In this document: piece after piece, positions 44,186-58,290 of the stretch | How the letters are laid out: each line of letters begins with the position of its first letter | Position numbering within the stretch: the stretch's first letter is position 1 | Source of the DNA: Ligustrum vulgare | Lineage: Eukaryota; Streptophyta; Magnoliopsida; Lamiales; Oleaceae | Length of the DNA: 64,000 nucleotides | Direction of reading: 5' to 3' | Assembly (NCBI GenBank): GCA_963555705.1 | Contig: OY743180.1 | Location: forward strand, 37,418,129 to 37,482,128 | Made by a program: the position numbers and the translations under genes | Notes under the pieces: generated by a model | What the model saw: the letters and a program-made list of their open reading frames with translations, nothing else | What the model was told of the DNA's origin: nothing | Databases searched by the model: none

Positions 44186-45790
44186 TGTACAATCCTTGTG
44201 TATGATCAATATTTCTCAGAAAGAGCAATGGATACTGCAAAGGCAAATGAAGAGGATGCACTTCGCTTATCCGTTGCAACTGTCCACCATGTGGCAAAAT
44301 AATGATATCCTTGTGTCCAGGCTGTGTATCAAAATCCACCGACAATCAATCTGACAATTTCATTGACAACAGGTAAATCATATTGCCTAACATCGATCGC
44401 CCATCAACCAATAAGTATAAGTGTTACATTTGAAGTGTTTTCCTCAATCATCTTTTCTCTAACCGACCTAAACTGCCTTACCAATTTTTCATATTTTTCT
44501 AGCATATCCTTCTAATCAGAAACTATACAATCATGCAACATTGAATCGCATGATTCACTCTTACCGGGGGACATAAATTCTAGACTATCACAACAACAAT
44601 ATCGATAATAAATAAATAAATATATAAGCAATAAATACATAATACGTACCCCACGACCCTTTTCCTGCTTTCAATCTCATTCTCATTGTCAACAATGTAA
44701 TCTGAGCAAATTGTGGAGCTGAACCGTCATCAGCAACAGACTCCCAATCTTATGAAATTTTTGACTGTGTAATCAGAAGAAGGATGCCCACTACCATCAT
44801 TCAGCCCATTTTCTATTCCGAACGAAAATATCATATTATATGTACGAATGTTCTCAACGAAATTCTTAATCCTATCGTCCCTACCACATAACAAATCTCT
44901 CAAAATAAGAGGATGGTCTTCCATAAGAGGAATCTTCATTTTCCCTTGCATACAAAAAAGTAGAGGTGAACAAAAAATTTTCGCGAAATCGAACTAAACT
45001 GCAACAAATGGTTTGGTTTGGTTTGGTTTCAAATGTGGTTTGGTTTGGAAAAATTTCAAACTGCCTTGAACGGTTTGGTTTATGTTTCAATTGTCAAAAA
45101 CCCGATTTCAAATAGCCAACTGGCCAAATTTTAAAAAATTAAAAAAAAAAAAACAAAAATAAAGGAAAACGTTCAATTTTTAAAAAAATGCAACACTTTT
45201 TATTGTCAACAAATCAAAATTAAGGAGACAAAGATTAATTTGTTCAAATCTACAACCTTTTGGAAATAATTCTTGCTCCTACATTTTATAATCATTATCC
45301 AAGACATTTTCTTTAAAAAAAAAAAAATTATGCAAGAACCAACTACAGTTTATTTAAGAAAAAATTAAATGTTTGCTTCTATATAATTAGTTTGTTTATT
45401 AGCATGAATTGATTCACAATAAAGCACTCAATTAGAAACTAAATACTATTATTGAGCTAGTTTCAACTCGAAATTTTAGATGAATATGTGTCTTTGAGTT
45501 CGCTTTGGAATATATTAATTCATTTGTTGACAATCCGCGATTTCAAACCGCACCAAGCCGCAAAAAATAGTTTGATTTGGTTTTCTTTAAAAAATGAAAT
45601 GTTTGATTTGGTTTGAAATATTACTACAAACCATCCAAACCAAATCGTGTTTACCCCTAAAACAAAGTGAGAACTTCGGATTACAACATGTTTCGTAGCG
45701 CTTATCCACTCTCATCCTGAACCAAAAATTTTCCTTGCAAAATGAACACTTAAATGTAGGATCTCCAATATTCATGTACTCTGAATAATA
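44186..45790 (-). pseudogene. Helitron-like N-terminal domain, split by a hAT-like element
   Basis: 45780-45660 has FKCSFCKENFWFRMRVDK and NPKFSLCF. After the hAT insert, 44960-44730 has GKMKIPLMEDHP, DRIKNFVENIRTYNMIFSFG, then 44560-44190 has LVRQFRSVREKMIEE, DLPVVNEIVRLIVG and, in another frame, VHPLHLPLQYPLLFL. This is the conserved Helitron_like_N region. Several frameshifts are present. Confidence 0.8.
44961..45659. mobile_element. hAT-like non-autonomous element in the Helitron
   Basis: The 699-bp unit has termini TAGAGGTGAACA and TGTTTACCCCTA (inverted TAGGGGTAAACA). The 8-bp flanks CAAAAAAG and AAACAAAG match at six positions. It has subterminal GGTTTGGTTTGGTTT repeats near the left end and their inverse near the right. 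No transposase. The flanking Helitron protein sequence resumes on either side. Confidence 0.8.
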
Positions 45791-46975
45791 AACAGTAGAT
45801 AAAAAAATTAATAATATAGACCATGCGTATAAAAGATAAGATTCACTGTTTTGACCATTGATAATGGAAAACAACACGCATAAGAAACGATTCGATAATC
45901 ATAAAAAAAGGGGAAAAAAACTAAAATTGTGAGATTGACAAAGATGCATCAAATTAATGGTATTATAGGTTTTAAATATTTATACAATATAATTGTTTTT
46001 TTTATGAAAATTATAATAAAATATTGATCATCTCAATTTTCAGTTACAAACATTGGGAGACAATTTACTTATTGTTGTAGAAATTTAAGAATCATAAATA
46101 TTGAATTAAAATATAACAATTAATATCATGATATAGTTAATTATTTTTTAAAATTTAAACTTAACAGTTAGGACAAAAAATCATTAATTACTAAATCATT
46201 TCAAAATAATATAAATAAATTTGTTAACCATTAATGTTAAAAAATGTGATATGAGATTTTCTGGAATAAAAAATTAAATAATAATTAAATGTAATTGTAA
46301 ATAAAATTATTTTGATAAATAATCTAATATAGAAAAGAACGTTATTATGTATATGTAACAAAGAACTTAAAAGTAAGATTATTTATAACAAAATTTAATA
46401 CAATTTGATTTAATATTCGATATAAAAGTAAATGACAATTCGATATTGGATTTGTATGATTGAACAAAATTATTCATCTATAAGATTAAGACCAATAAAA
46501 TATCACAATCATTATAAAAAATTATTTACGTATTAAATGTATCTTTCTATAAAAATACTCATTAATTTAATAAAACGCAATGCAAAGGAGCTCGAATTTT
46601 TAGATGTACTAAATAACTAAAAGTGTTATACAATAAGGTTTATTAAGCATTAGATGTGTAAGAAAACTTAGATATAACTTTGAACTGAAGTTTTTACATT
46701 GAATTTGTATGATTGAACATAATTACTTATTTGTGAGATTAAAAGCATTAAAAGATTTACTTTAAAAAAAATAAAAATTAAAAGATCAGAATAATTTTAT
46801 GAAAAGATAGGTTTAAATACAAATAAACAAATATAAATAAGAAAAAAATTCCCTATAAAAATTCTTTATAATTAAGCCTTATTCCATCATTGGTTGAAAG
46901 TAGCAGTGTGAACACAATAAAAGATGAGTTTTCCTGCCAAAACTCAGCTGCTTTTATAGATTATATAGATATAGA

Positions 46976-47612
46976 TTTATAACCAATATATTTTCCCAAA
47001 TCACTTTATAGTCACACACATCTTCCAAATCATTTTTGAACAATACATTTTACCTTGAAAAAATCACATTATTTATTTATAAACAAAAGGCTTTTACCAA
47101 ATAGAATTTTCCTAACCATTTCGAAGTCATACACATTTTCTCTCTTCACTTTTCAACCACACATTTTTACCTCAGAAATATAAGTAAATCAATTATAATT
47201 GCTACAGTGTTACCAATCAGAGCAAAATGAATTCGACTTCTCTATTTTTTTTAACACTGTAGCATTTATAAATTGGTTTTTTTTATTGTTTTAGGTCAAA
47301 TGTATGACTAAAAAGTGAAAAAAGAAAATAGTATGGTTAAAAGTGGTTTGGAAAATTGTGTTATTTATAAACCTTTGTTTGTTAAAGTTTTTTTTTTTTT
47401 TGTAAGTGAAGAATGTAATGATTTCGAGGTAAAAATATGTGGTCGCAAAATGGTTGAAAATGTGTGCGGTTAAAAAGTGGTTTGAATGTGATGGAGACTA
47501 AATTTATTTATCCTTTGTTTGGTAACACTTTGTGATTATTAATTGATTTATTGATGTTTTCAATGTAAAAAGTAGTAATTCCAAATTGGAGAGAAAAAAT
47601 GTATGTAATTAA
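46976..47612. mobile_element. Cluster of degenerate MITEs
   Basis: Recurrent MITE text (TTTGGTAACA, AACCACACATTTT, TTTTCTCTCT, TTTATAAACCA) appears in both orientations around 46985-47100, 47125-47230, 47260-47390 and 47400-47600. Individual boundaries are unclear. The Helitron inserted into one of these: its left flank 43632-43679 has matching GTTTGGTAAATTATTTATAA. Confidence 0.5.
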
Positions 47613-48507
47613 GCCTCCATTTGGTAACCTAGTTTTTGGTATAAACTACACAGTTATATGCTGAGCTAAGGTGGAAAGTAGATTAAACGGTCAGAGAGTC
47701 AATAATCAAAACACAGCCCAGGTCAGCAGGGTGGCCTATGGTGTTCCAAGGTGACCTGAAGAAATGGACAACAGCCACAACCCCATGTTAAAATCGAGGT
47801 GATCTTCACGGGAGAGCTGATTTCGCATGACCGAGTTGATGAAGTTCGACCCGACCTAAATGACCATAAACGAGGTGATTCTGGGGTTCTGCAAAATAGT
47901 CAAATCAGTCGCATTATTTGTCAGTAATTATCATAATCTATAATGTGCCAGTGTAACTATTTGATATTAGTCTGTCCGAAGTGTCATTCAATAATGTCAA
48001 TTACATCTTGCAGACGTGATATATTGTAATAATTATGTCTCATCTCCTATGTTACTATAAATATGAGACATAAATGCTCATTGAAGGGCGATTAATATAG
48101 GAAATTCTCCCAACTTTCGTCATTAGAATATTGTGCTCCGACCTGTCCATCAAATCAGCACCGAACTGGATGTGGATTTACTTTGATACCTTCTCAATTC
48201 GTTATTGATCTGATTAACTGTTTATATAAATTATCCCCTTATTATCCATAAGCCCTAATTATAAAAGAAGGATCCACCTACTTAACTAAAAATTTCAAAA
48301 TTAAGCTATTCCCACGCAAGAAGTCTAAGATAGACCATTTTTATTTGTTGGCTATCTTTGTAACAAAAAGTGACGTAAACATACACAATTTTCAAATCAC
48401 TTTTTAACCACAAACATTTTCTCTCTCTAATTTTTAACCACTACTTTTTTATCTCAAAATCATAGATAAACCACTTTATAAACCAAATAGTGTTACCAAA
48501 TGGAAGC
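47613..48507. mobile_element. Tourist/Harbinger-like MITE split by a Tat solo LTR
   Basis: Inverted ends GCCTCCATTTGGTAAC (47613) and GTTACCAAATGGAAGC (ends 48507), flanked by TAA at 47610-47612 and 48508-48510. Removing the LTR and its duplication leaves a MITE of about 160 bp. Confidence 0.85.
47652..48381 (+). mobile_element. Tat-type solo LTR (730 bp)
   Basis: It is the opposite orientation of element D's LTRs. It ends GTAACAAAAAGTGACGTAAACA's final CA at 48381 and starts (T to A change) AGTTATATGCTGAGC at 47652. Exact duplications TACAC at 47647-47651 and 48382-48386. It shares the TCATCAAATCAGCACCGAAC and ACTTCTTACGTGGGAATA-type blocks with D's LTRs, diverged. Confidence 0.85.
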
Positions 48508-48510
48508 TAA

Positions 48511-49003
48511 AAAATGATTTGAAAAATTATATAGTTTATAAATCAATTTATAAACCAATTTATTTGGTTTGTGAAACGAATCTTTATTATAATATATAAA
48601 AGTTGGATACTTCCTAAAAACAATTCTTTGTCATTTTCCTACCAATTTTTCGTTTCTATAAATAGTAAGTTTCCATAAAATTAAATATTTTGAATGCAAA
48701 GTGGAATAGTGTGAATGCAAAATAGATGTATGTCTAGTGTGAATACAAAATCTGGATAATTGTGAACGCATTTTTTTGCCTCATATATGGAATATTCTAT
48801 TCCTTTACCGTAAAAGAAGTTGGAATGAAGTTGTTAATAATAGATTACCTAGAGAAATAGGTAAAAGAAATTTCCATCCAAGATTTAATAGTTGATCCAT
48901 TCTGAGTCTCGGCAAAGTCCATCTTGTTGCAATAGAAATGAAAAGAAAAAATAAGTTTTAGCTAATGTAATAAAGATACTGATTATTTTTCGAAAAATAT
49001 ATA

Positions 49004-49040
<37 letters not shown>

Positions 49041-49887
49041 CTTAATTATATTTATATATCTAAGTACTAATATTATGGTAAACACTAAATAATGATTGAT
49101 ATTTTTTTAACTAATTTTAATTTTACTATTAACTCTAATATTGAATGAGTTCAATTAATATTTTTAGTTATCAGTATTAAAATTATATTTAATTATTATA
49201 TTATTTATTTATTTATTTTTTGTTCTTAATCTTATAATTTTATGTGTAGCCATCAATATAATATTGTGTTTTATTTATTAATGGTCAAATCATTTGTTAT
49301 CTTTAATATTAAAATTCATATTTTCTGAAATATATATGTGGTTGAAAAATGCGCTGCTTATAAATAATTTATGGAAAAAATTACTGAACGAAGACTAATA
49401 TTAAATAATTAGTGCTTTGATTTCTTTTTAGTTAATCAATAGAATAATTAATATTTTTCAATCATTTTTAATTTTAATAAAATTTTAAAGATTATAGGGT
49501 ATAAGATTTTCGGTATAATTTCGTGATCTCCAACTTTACTCGGTTATCGTATCTTGATAATTGCGAGATTTTCAAATTATTATTTTGACTATTTGACTTT
49601 GATTTGTTGAGAATTGTTTTTGTAAAATGTGATTTTTAAAATTTATAGTTAAATAGTATGAAAAATTGTAAAAAATAATTTTTTAAAGAATGTGTGATTG
49701 AGAATGAATGTTCAAAAAAATTGATTCTTGAAAAATCAATTTTATATGGGTAAGTGATAAAGTGTTATGTCTTGTGGGTTAAACAAATGCGCTACTTTTA
49801 TTAATCGAGATGCATAAATGATTTCTTAGTATATAAAGTTAAATGTATTTGCGATATACATTCGTTAAAATTTAATTAAAAATGACA
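48511..49887. other. AT-rich unassigned DNA
   Basis: No gene seen. It contains further MITE text (48511-48600) and an (AC)15 microsatellite at 49009-49038, whose open frame is a shadow. The rest is strongly AT-rich. Confidence 0.6.
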
Positions 49888-50052
49888 TTTCTTGATGTGA
49901 TCCGGAACAGGCATCGAAGGGCGAAGTCGAGACATCGGCAGTATGACGGTGATCTACATGGAAAACGGAGCAAGTTCCACGTTGGAATTGAGCCGAGAAG
50001 ACGAAAGAATCAAGCTGAGCCGAGTACACAAAATTGTTTATGCAGAAAGGGC

Positions 50053-50446
50053 CTTACGGCCGTAATGGAAATCCTTCACGGCCGTAAATCATATAATCAC
50101 GGCCGTAAAAGCTATTGTCATGGCCGTAATCAACTATCGAAGGAAAGGGCAGAATTTCAGGAGAAAAGGTCTCATGGCCGTAAAGTCCAGTCTTACGGCC
50201 GTAACATTCAAACCGGAGGAAATTCACGGCCGTAACCAATAAATTAGTTTTTGATCAGAAGGGCCTTTACGGCCGTAAAAGGAGTCCTCACGGTCGTAAA
50301 TGAGCAACGCCAGATTTTCCGGAATTTTGCCAATTATTTTGTTTCCTTTTATTATTTTAGGTTATTTTCCTATTTTAGAATTTTAGTCTAATTAGAATTC
50401 TATTTTGAGTAAATTAGATGCTAGGTTATTTTGCTTATTTATACGC
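50053..50446 (+). promoter_or_regulatory. Solo LTR promoter: ACGGCCGT palindrome array upstream of TATA
   Basis: About ten TTACGGCCGTAA or CACGGCCGTAA units occur between 50053 and 50300, some with one change (CATGGCCGTAA, CACGGTCGTAA). TTATTTATACGC (50435-50446) is about 140 nt downstream. Confidence 0.55.
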
Positions 50447-50543
50447 TTTTCCAATTCATTGTAAACGGACAAGTTTGAGTTGATTAATAAAATTTGTAAG
50501 AGGATTCTCCAAAATTGAGAGGTTGAGTTTATACCCTTTTTCT

Positions 50544-50672
50544 TGAACTTATCAAAGATCCGATCTTTGTGGCGTTCTTCCAGCAAACTTATCAAATATT
50601 CGCAAGAATATTTGTGGCGTTTCCAAATTCGATACTTATCAAGGAAATTGACAAGTCCTTGTGGCGTTCACC
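50544..50672 (+). repeat. Three tandem hairpin repeats in U5
   Basis: Each unit is ACTTATCAA + short inverted repeat + (T)GTGGCGTT. The stems are AAGATC/GATCTT, AATATT(CG..)GAATATT and AAGGA/TCCTT, near 50547-50577, 50586-50620 and 50634-50669. Two such units occur in LTR 14085-14847. Confidence 0.75.
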
Positions 50673-50859
50673 AATCGTGGTTCTTCAATCCGCATCGCCA
50701 TAAATTGCGTCGTGATTGTCGGGTCAAGGCTTTACCGTCGTTCTATCCTTATTTTTCGTTGTTTGTCTTGTGTCGATCTGATCTAGATCTATCCTAGGGT
50801 TTTAAATATCGTTATTCCGCGTGTTCGACGAGATTCCCGACCGGGAACTCATCATTTCT

Positions 50860-51402
50860 TGTTACTTAATTTGTTACATTCATTTAAATATATGACCACG
50901 TGTTTTTAATTTGTAATTTTAAAGTAAATATAAAATGAAATATTTGTTCAATAAATTTAAATATCAAATATTGTAATAAGATCGCTAGTAACAATTCTAA
51001 TAGTACTATTCGGATAGTGATAAATTATTTGTGATAATTTAGAAATTCTATTTTGAAAAGATTAATATTTTTGAAAAGATTAATTACATCAATAATCATT
51101 AAAACTGAATAGTTATGCAAATGGCCCTTGATTTTTTTTTTCTTAAGTAGTACGTTATTTAAGTTCATAATTATTATAATTGTGGCAACTTAGTAAAAAA
51201 AAAAAAAAAAAATTGGCCCCTATTAGGTCACTTCATTCAAACCCTCATTCTTTTAAAACTCATTTTTAACTAACATTCTATTAATAAAATAATCTACATA
51301 TAAATTTTTAAAAAAATCATACTTTTTAACAACTCATTGTACCAAAATTTACTGTTACTAAATACATTATTTGAAACAATAAGTCTCAAACAGGTGCTTA
51401 AG
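50860..51402. other. AT-rich DNA, possible MITE end
   Basis: No gene. Includes poly-A at 51194-51213. ATTCAAACCCTCATTCTTTTA near 51233 resembles the inverse of the sequence at 53865-53885 beyond S4, so S4 may sit in a MITE of about 250 bp. Confidence 0.4.
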
Positions 51403-53817
<2,415 letters not shown>

Positions 53818-53822
53818 TTAAG

Positions 53823-54465
53823 TATACATTATCCACAAAATCATTATTATAAAACTAATTTTGTAGATAATGAGGGTTCAAACGAGGACTAAGTATGCTC
53901 ACGAAAGAAAAACGTAATACATAAAGGGAGAGCACTTCCGAAAAACAGAAAATGAAAGAAGATGAAGTATGAACGTTCATCAATCTATTTTTCTTTCTTT
54001 TTTGTTTTAATAAAATTCTGAGCTTATATTACAGATATATCTTTTTTACTTATTACAAATTCTATTTAAATGTAATTTTTCTTTTCTATTTTAAGTTTTA
54101 AATCAATTCAAATTAAGGTATGTGTAATGTACCTTTTTGTAATTAATTGTCTTCTTTCGTGTCTCATTTTTAATTAAATAAATATTCATTTCATATATTT
54201 AAATATAAATTCAATATATATTAATAACAAATAATCGTGTATCGCACATGTATAATGCTAATGCTTATAAATTGTAATCAATCTATTAAACTCCTGTTTG
54301 GCCTCATTTTTAAAAATAAAATTTATTTAACACTCAATTTCAGCCATCTATTTTAATCATGCATACATTTTTTATTTTTCAAACATTTTTAACAACAAAT
54401 TCTCTCAAAAATACTATTCACAACCATAACTTTTTCTAGAAAACGGGGACCATAACGTCCATTTT
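53823..54465. other. AT-rich spacer between S4 and S5, possible Helitron end
   Basis: No gene. AATCGTGTATCGCACATG and TATAATGCTAAT (about 54231-54260) look like a Helitron 3' hairpin with a CTAA end. 54290-54465 resembles MITE text (CTCCTGTTTGGCCTCATTTTT). Confidence 0.4.
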
Positions 54466-56857
54466 TGTAACACCCCGGGTTCTGAACACTCGGGGACGCC
54501 ACTTCATCGTTTAAAAATTAACCTTGAGGATAATAATTTAGCGGAAAATAAATTTAATTGAAATTCCATTTCACATAACTTTATAAAAATTGATTCAAAC
54601 GGTCAAAATGGTTTAAACATGGAAAATAACTTGATCATAACATAATAAAATAAGTTTATAATTTCAAATAAAACATTCTAAAATCTTAATAATGGCCACC
54701 ATCGTACGCCCCGCCGCCAACTCCATCATCTGCAAAATTTTATTTTGGAAAACGTGAGTATTTCATAGAAATACTCAGTAGACTCGCACACAATAATCAT
54801 TTAACATCATAAATTAAAACACATAATCATGATATTCAAATCTCAGGTGTCTAACGACCACCCGTATTCTCATGAACAAGTAAATAACATACAAGTTCAA
54901 GTCTCATGCATTTAAGCAAGTAAATTCTCGTAACAGAGTCTCATGCGTAGAAAGCAAGTAATTCTCATGAACACAATCATACATGCTAAACTTATAATCC
55001 AAATAATTATTGATGCGCACTTTTGAAAGTAGAAAAATTTGTAAATTAGAGTCTACCTTAATTTCTCGAGTATTGAGCAAAACGGGAAAATACTTCTAAT
55101 TCTCTCGCGCCTCGTCTAGCCCTATAAATAAATAACTTCTATTAGAAACTTGAAATTAAAGTTTTGTAAATGAAAGTAAACTTGAGGGTTGAATTGAAAG
55201 AATTTTAAAAGTGTAAAGCTTGGTCTAAAATGGTAAAGTGTAAAGATTTGATACTTTGTGCAAATAATTGAAATTAGGAACTGAATTGACCAACTCATAA
55301 AGTTTCTGGACAAATTAGATTTCAGCAGAAACTTTGGGTAAAAATGGACTCAATTGAGAAACTTGGGACTAAAGATAAATATTTTAAAACTAAAGGACTG
55401 AAATAACTTAATTTAAGAATAGGGGCTGACATAAGACATTTTAAACATTGTAAGGACTGAATTAAAAGATTTTAAGACTTGAGGGACTGATATGATCACT
55501 TTCAAACATTGGGGCTTAAAGATAAATTTTTAAAAAAATATAATACTATATATCCCTCATATCTTCTCTCTCTAACTTCGAGAGAGAAGCTAGAGAGCAG
55601 AGAAGGGGCGACGCCCCCTTCTTCCGTCCAGCCACTGCCGGCATTTCAGTCGGCGAGGCGCCGCCGACACGAGGTGGTGGTGAGGGTGTGAAAAGGATGA
55701 GATTTTTGAGTAGAAATTTGTGTGAGAATCGAGATAACCGAGGCTCGGCTTTTGGCGATTTCCGGCGAGGATTAGGGGTTGTGATAATCCGGCGATGAAG
55801 GTAAGTATCTGGGTCTTGCTTATTCTTGGGTTTTTAATTTGTTTTTAGATATTGATTGGGGAAAATTTGAGGGCGATTGAGAAGTGGGCAGCAGCGATTG
55901 ACGTGGTGTGGTGGCGGTCTTGGAGAGGCGGTGATGCCTGTGGTGGCGTTTTGGTGGTTTGGTAATTGGTGAGGCTCGACTAGGTCGGTAGTGGGGTTCG
56001 AAATTGGTGGTTAGAGGTTCGGGTTTGGCAGTGGGCAGGGTGATTATGGGATGCAGTTGGTGTTGAATCGGTGGTGTCTCGACTGTGTTGAAGTGGAGAT
56101 TGGGTGTAGGCTGTGAAATTTGGGTTCGGGCTAATGGTGCAGACGGTTGGCTCGTGATGTTGGTCTCGAGCTCTGGTTGTGTGGTATGTTTGCTGTTGAA
56201 TTGAGGTTGGTAACATGTGACGTGGAAATTCTGCATATTGCTGTATGGAAGTCACAGCAGTGTATGGTGGTTTCCGGACTGGGGGTTGTGAGAATGAAGA
56301 TAGGGAAGTGCATACCTTGAGTTGCAGGTTTGTGTGTGTCGTGGGCTGAAGGTAGTTGGTTCTACTTAATGGTTGATATTGTGTTAAACATGGAAACTTA
56401 GGGCTAATCTGTAATTGGGAAAATCAAAGGAAATTCCGTTGGTATGGAAAGTGCTTGTGAAGATTGGAAACATTGTTGAAGGATTTTGGAATTAAATTCT
56501 GTTAAACTAAGAAATCTTAAATCTTACTGTCAAAATTTTGGGCCAAAGATGATTTATTGGATTTTAAATGGGCTTAAGGAGTTGGAACTATCATAATTAA
56601 AATTGTGGGCTCAAAATAATTTGAATCCAATTAGTTGAAAATTGGACCTTAAAATAAATAAATAATGGGCTTGGACATCATTTAATAAATTTTGGAAATT
56701 GAAATATGATAAATTTAGAATAAATTTAATTTAATTTCACTTCATTGGCTATACGCCTACGTGTTTAAAATAAGTATATAAATGGAGAAAATCGTAGAGA
56801 CGCGATTTAAAACTGAAATATTCATTTAAATAAGTTATGAAAATCTCGGTCGTTACA
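54466..56857 (+). mobile_element. Solo LTR S5 (2392 bp)
   Basis: It starts TGTAACACCCCGGGTTCTG and ends CTCGGTCGTTACA, with exact duplications ATTTT at 54461-54465 and 56858-56862. It has the best-preserved hairpin (54756-54776, 9-bp stem and 3-nt loop), the GGACTGA/GGACTAAA minisatellite about 55180-55520, TATA-like and CT tract (55537-55575), leader, and splice donor AAG/GTAAGTATC at 55801. Confidence 0.9.
55530..55806 (+). promoter_or_regulatory. S5 promoter module with splice donor
   Basis: ATATAATACTATATATCCC, a TCTTCTCTCTC tract, an AGAGAGAAGC..GC-rich leader and the donor at 55801, in the same order as in S2-S4. Confidence 0.5.
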
Positions 56858-56862
56858 ATTTT

Positions 56863-56978
56863 AGCATTACTTGAACTTGAGGGGGCAAACACAATTCAAA
56901 ATGAACCATGCTACATATACATTTTTTTTTGTGTATATTTTTTTGTACACCCCCTTACATGGGGTGAGACACGGTTAT

Positions 56979-57037
<59 letters not shown>

Positions 57038-57925
57038 CAATAAAGTAGTCAAATATAACACCACATAGTTTCCCGCATTTTTTAACTTTCCTTAAACGAA
57101 ATTCATGGTTTATAGAGATTAAAAAAAAAAAAAAAAAGTTGATTATCCATATATATTACAAAATTGTTTTTATCTAGAGAATATAAATGGTCACTTTGAA
57201 AATGATTTTACCTCATTATTAGTTTTGTTATATATTCAGCTATTAATTAGTTGGTATTTCAATATGTTTAAAATTTGGAATTATGATGTAGGATTTTAAT
57301 TAATTATGTGATATGCTAATAATAAAATAGTATTAAAAATAACGTAATTAAAAATGTATATTGTTTGACCAAAGTTATATTAATTAATCAGTATTGAAGA
57401 TAATAATATAGTTATTAGTAAAATAAAACAATATTAAAAAGCATATACAACATAATTACAAATGTGCATTACTTTACCAAATAATAAAACAGTATTAAAA
57501 ATGTATATAACATAATTAGGATTTTTTTTCTTTTGAAAAACTACTTTAGAGAGTCTGCACTTACAAATGCCTACGTAAAAAAGTCTTTCAAGATTTTGAT
57601 TAATGAATTGTGTGTTTTGTTATTTTTTAAAGACAATTATAAATGATTGTCGTCTTTTTTGTACAATTATTATCATTTTTTATGATCACATTTTTTCACT
57701 TTTTATAAAATTTTATGTTTAATAAGTAATTATTTATATGTCCTCTTCATCGTACGGGACGAATACTAGTAGATACTATTAGAGAGATTAAAATAATGCA
57801 CTTTATGCGAGGGTACAAAAAATGTACACAAAAAGTTAAAGAAGTTTAATTCATTCGAAATTCTACCATTTTTCCCATTCCCGTTAATTCAGCAGCTTTC
57901 AGTTTTCATTGGATTGTCATATCAG
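56863..57925. other. AT-rich DNA with (TA)n and a candidate Helitron 3' end
   Basis: No gene seen. (TA)21 lies at 56992-57033. TCTTCATCGTACGGGACG followed by AATACTAGT (57743-57770) fits a Helitron 3' end (CTAG before T). No matching 5' end was found. Confidence 0.45.
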
Positions 57926-58290
57926 TATAACCCACGACTCTCGTAGCATACGATTCCCTCCGAGTTCATCGCCTCTTTTGTCTCTCCAAAATTTTAAATT
58001 CAACAGTCGCAGGTAATGATAATTCTAGACATATGCAAAATCTCTCAAGCGTTCCTCTTCTTGCTTCTGTCGTACTCTTTTCTTCATTTTTTGGAAAACA
58101 TTTTTCGGTATGTTCATGTTCACGTTCAAGTAAAAAATATAGTACGAGTAGTACAATTTTTTATATTTATCTTTTTGTTTCTGTGTTGAGTTTATCTGAA
58201 ATTTTTGATGTTTGAAAAGTGTTATTTTTGCAGTTTCGTTTGAACCACAACCCCCCCCCCCCCCCCCCCCGCCAAAAAAAAAAACCCCCT
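57926..58290 (+). other. Possible first exon of a host transcript (weak)
   Basis: 57926-58010 is less AT-rich than its surroundings and ends CAG/GTAATGA (58012-58018), like a plant 5' UTR exon and donor. The downstream short frame 58033-58215 has no domain. A run of 20 C at 58251-58270 followed by A-rich DNA is simple repeat. No coding exon was found downstream. Confidence 0.2.

Larger units (their letters stand above)
43680..46975 (-). mobile_element. Helitron, internally deleted, with both termini
   Basis: The minus-strand 5' end TCTATATCTATATAATC begins at 46975 after an A. The 3' end is ..CGTACGTGTGATTCACTAG at 43680, followed by T, so the A/T insertion site is kept. Internally it encodes remnants of the Helitron-like N-terminal domain and of the Pif1-type helicase, fused by a large deletion that removed Rep and most of the helicase. 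It is interrupted by a hAT-like element (44961-45659). 45900-46900 is AT-rich and non-coding. The exact 5' terminus is a judgement from the TC start and typical AT-rich context. Confidence 0.75.
49893..50854 (+). mobile_element. Solo LTR of element C family (962 bp)
   Basis: It starts TGATGTGATCCGGAACAGG and ends CCGGGAACTCATCA. Exact duplications TTTCT at 49888-49892 and 50855-50859. It is homologous to LTR 14085-14847 but longer, owing to more palindromes (about ten versus five) and a third U5 hairpin repeat. It carries a TATA box at 50436-50446. Confidence 0.9.

Noticed and set aside
48885..49085. Frame with a Cys-Val repeat
   Set aside because: It is a translation of the (AC)15 microsatellite.
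50053..50300. CRISPR-like regularly spaced repeats
   Set aside because: Units are 12-bp palindromes with irregular spacing inside a plant LTR; no cas genes, eukaryotic context.
58033..58215. 60-residue frame with a hydrophobic stretch
   Set aside because: Short, no domain, and followed by poly-C/A; not enough to call a gene.
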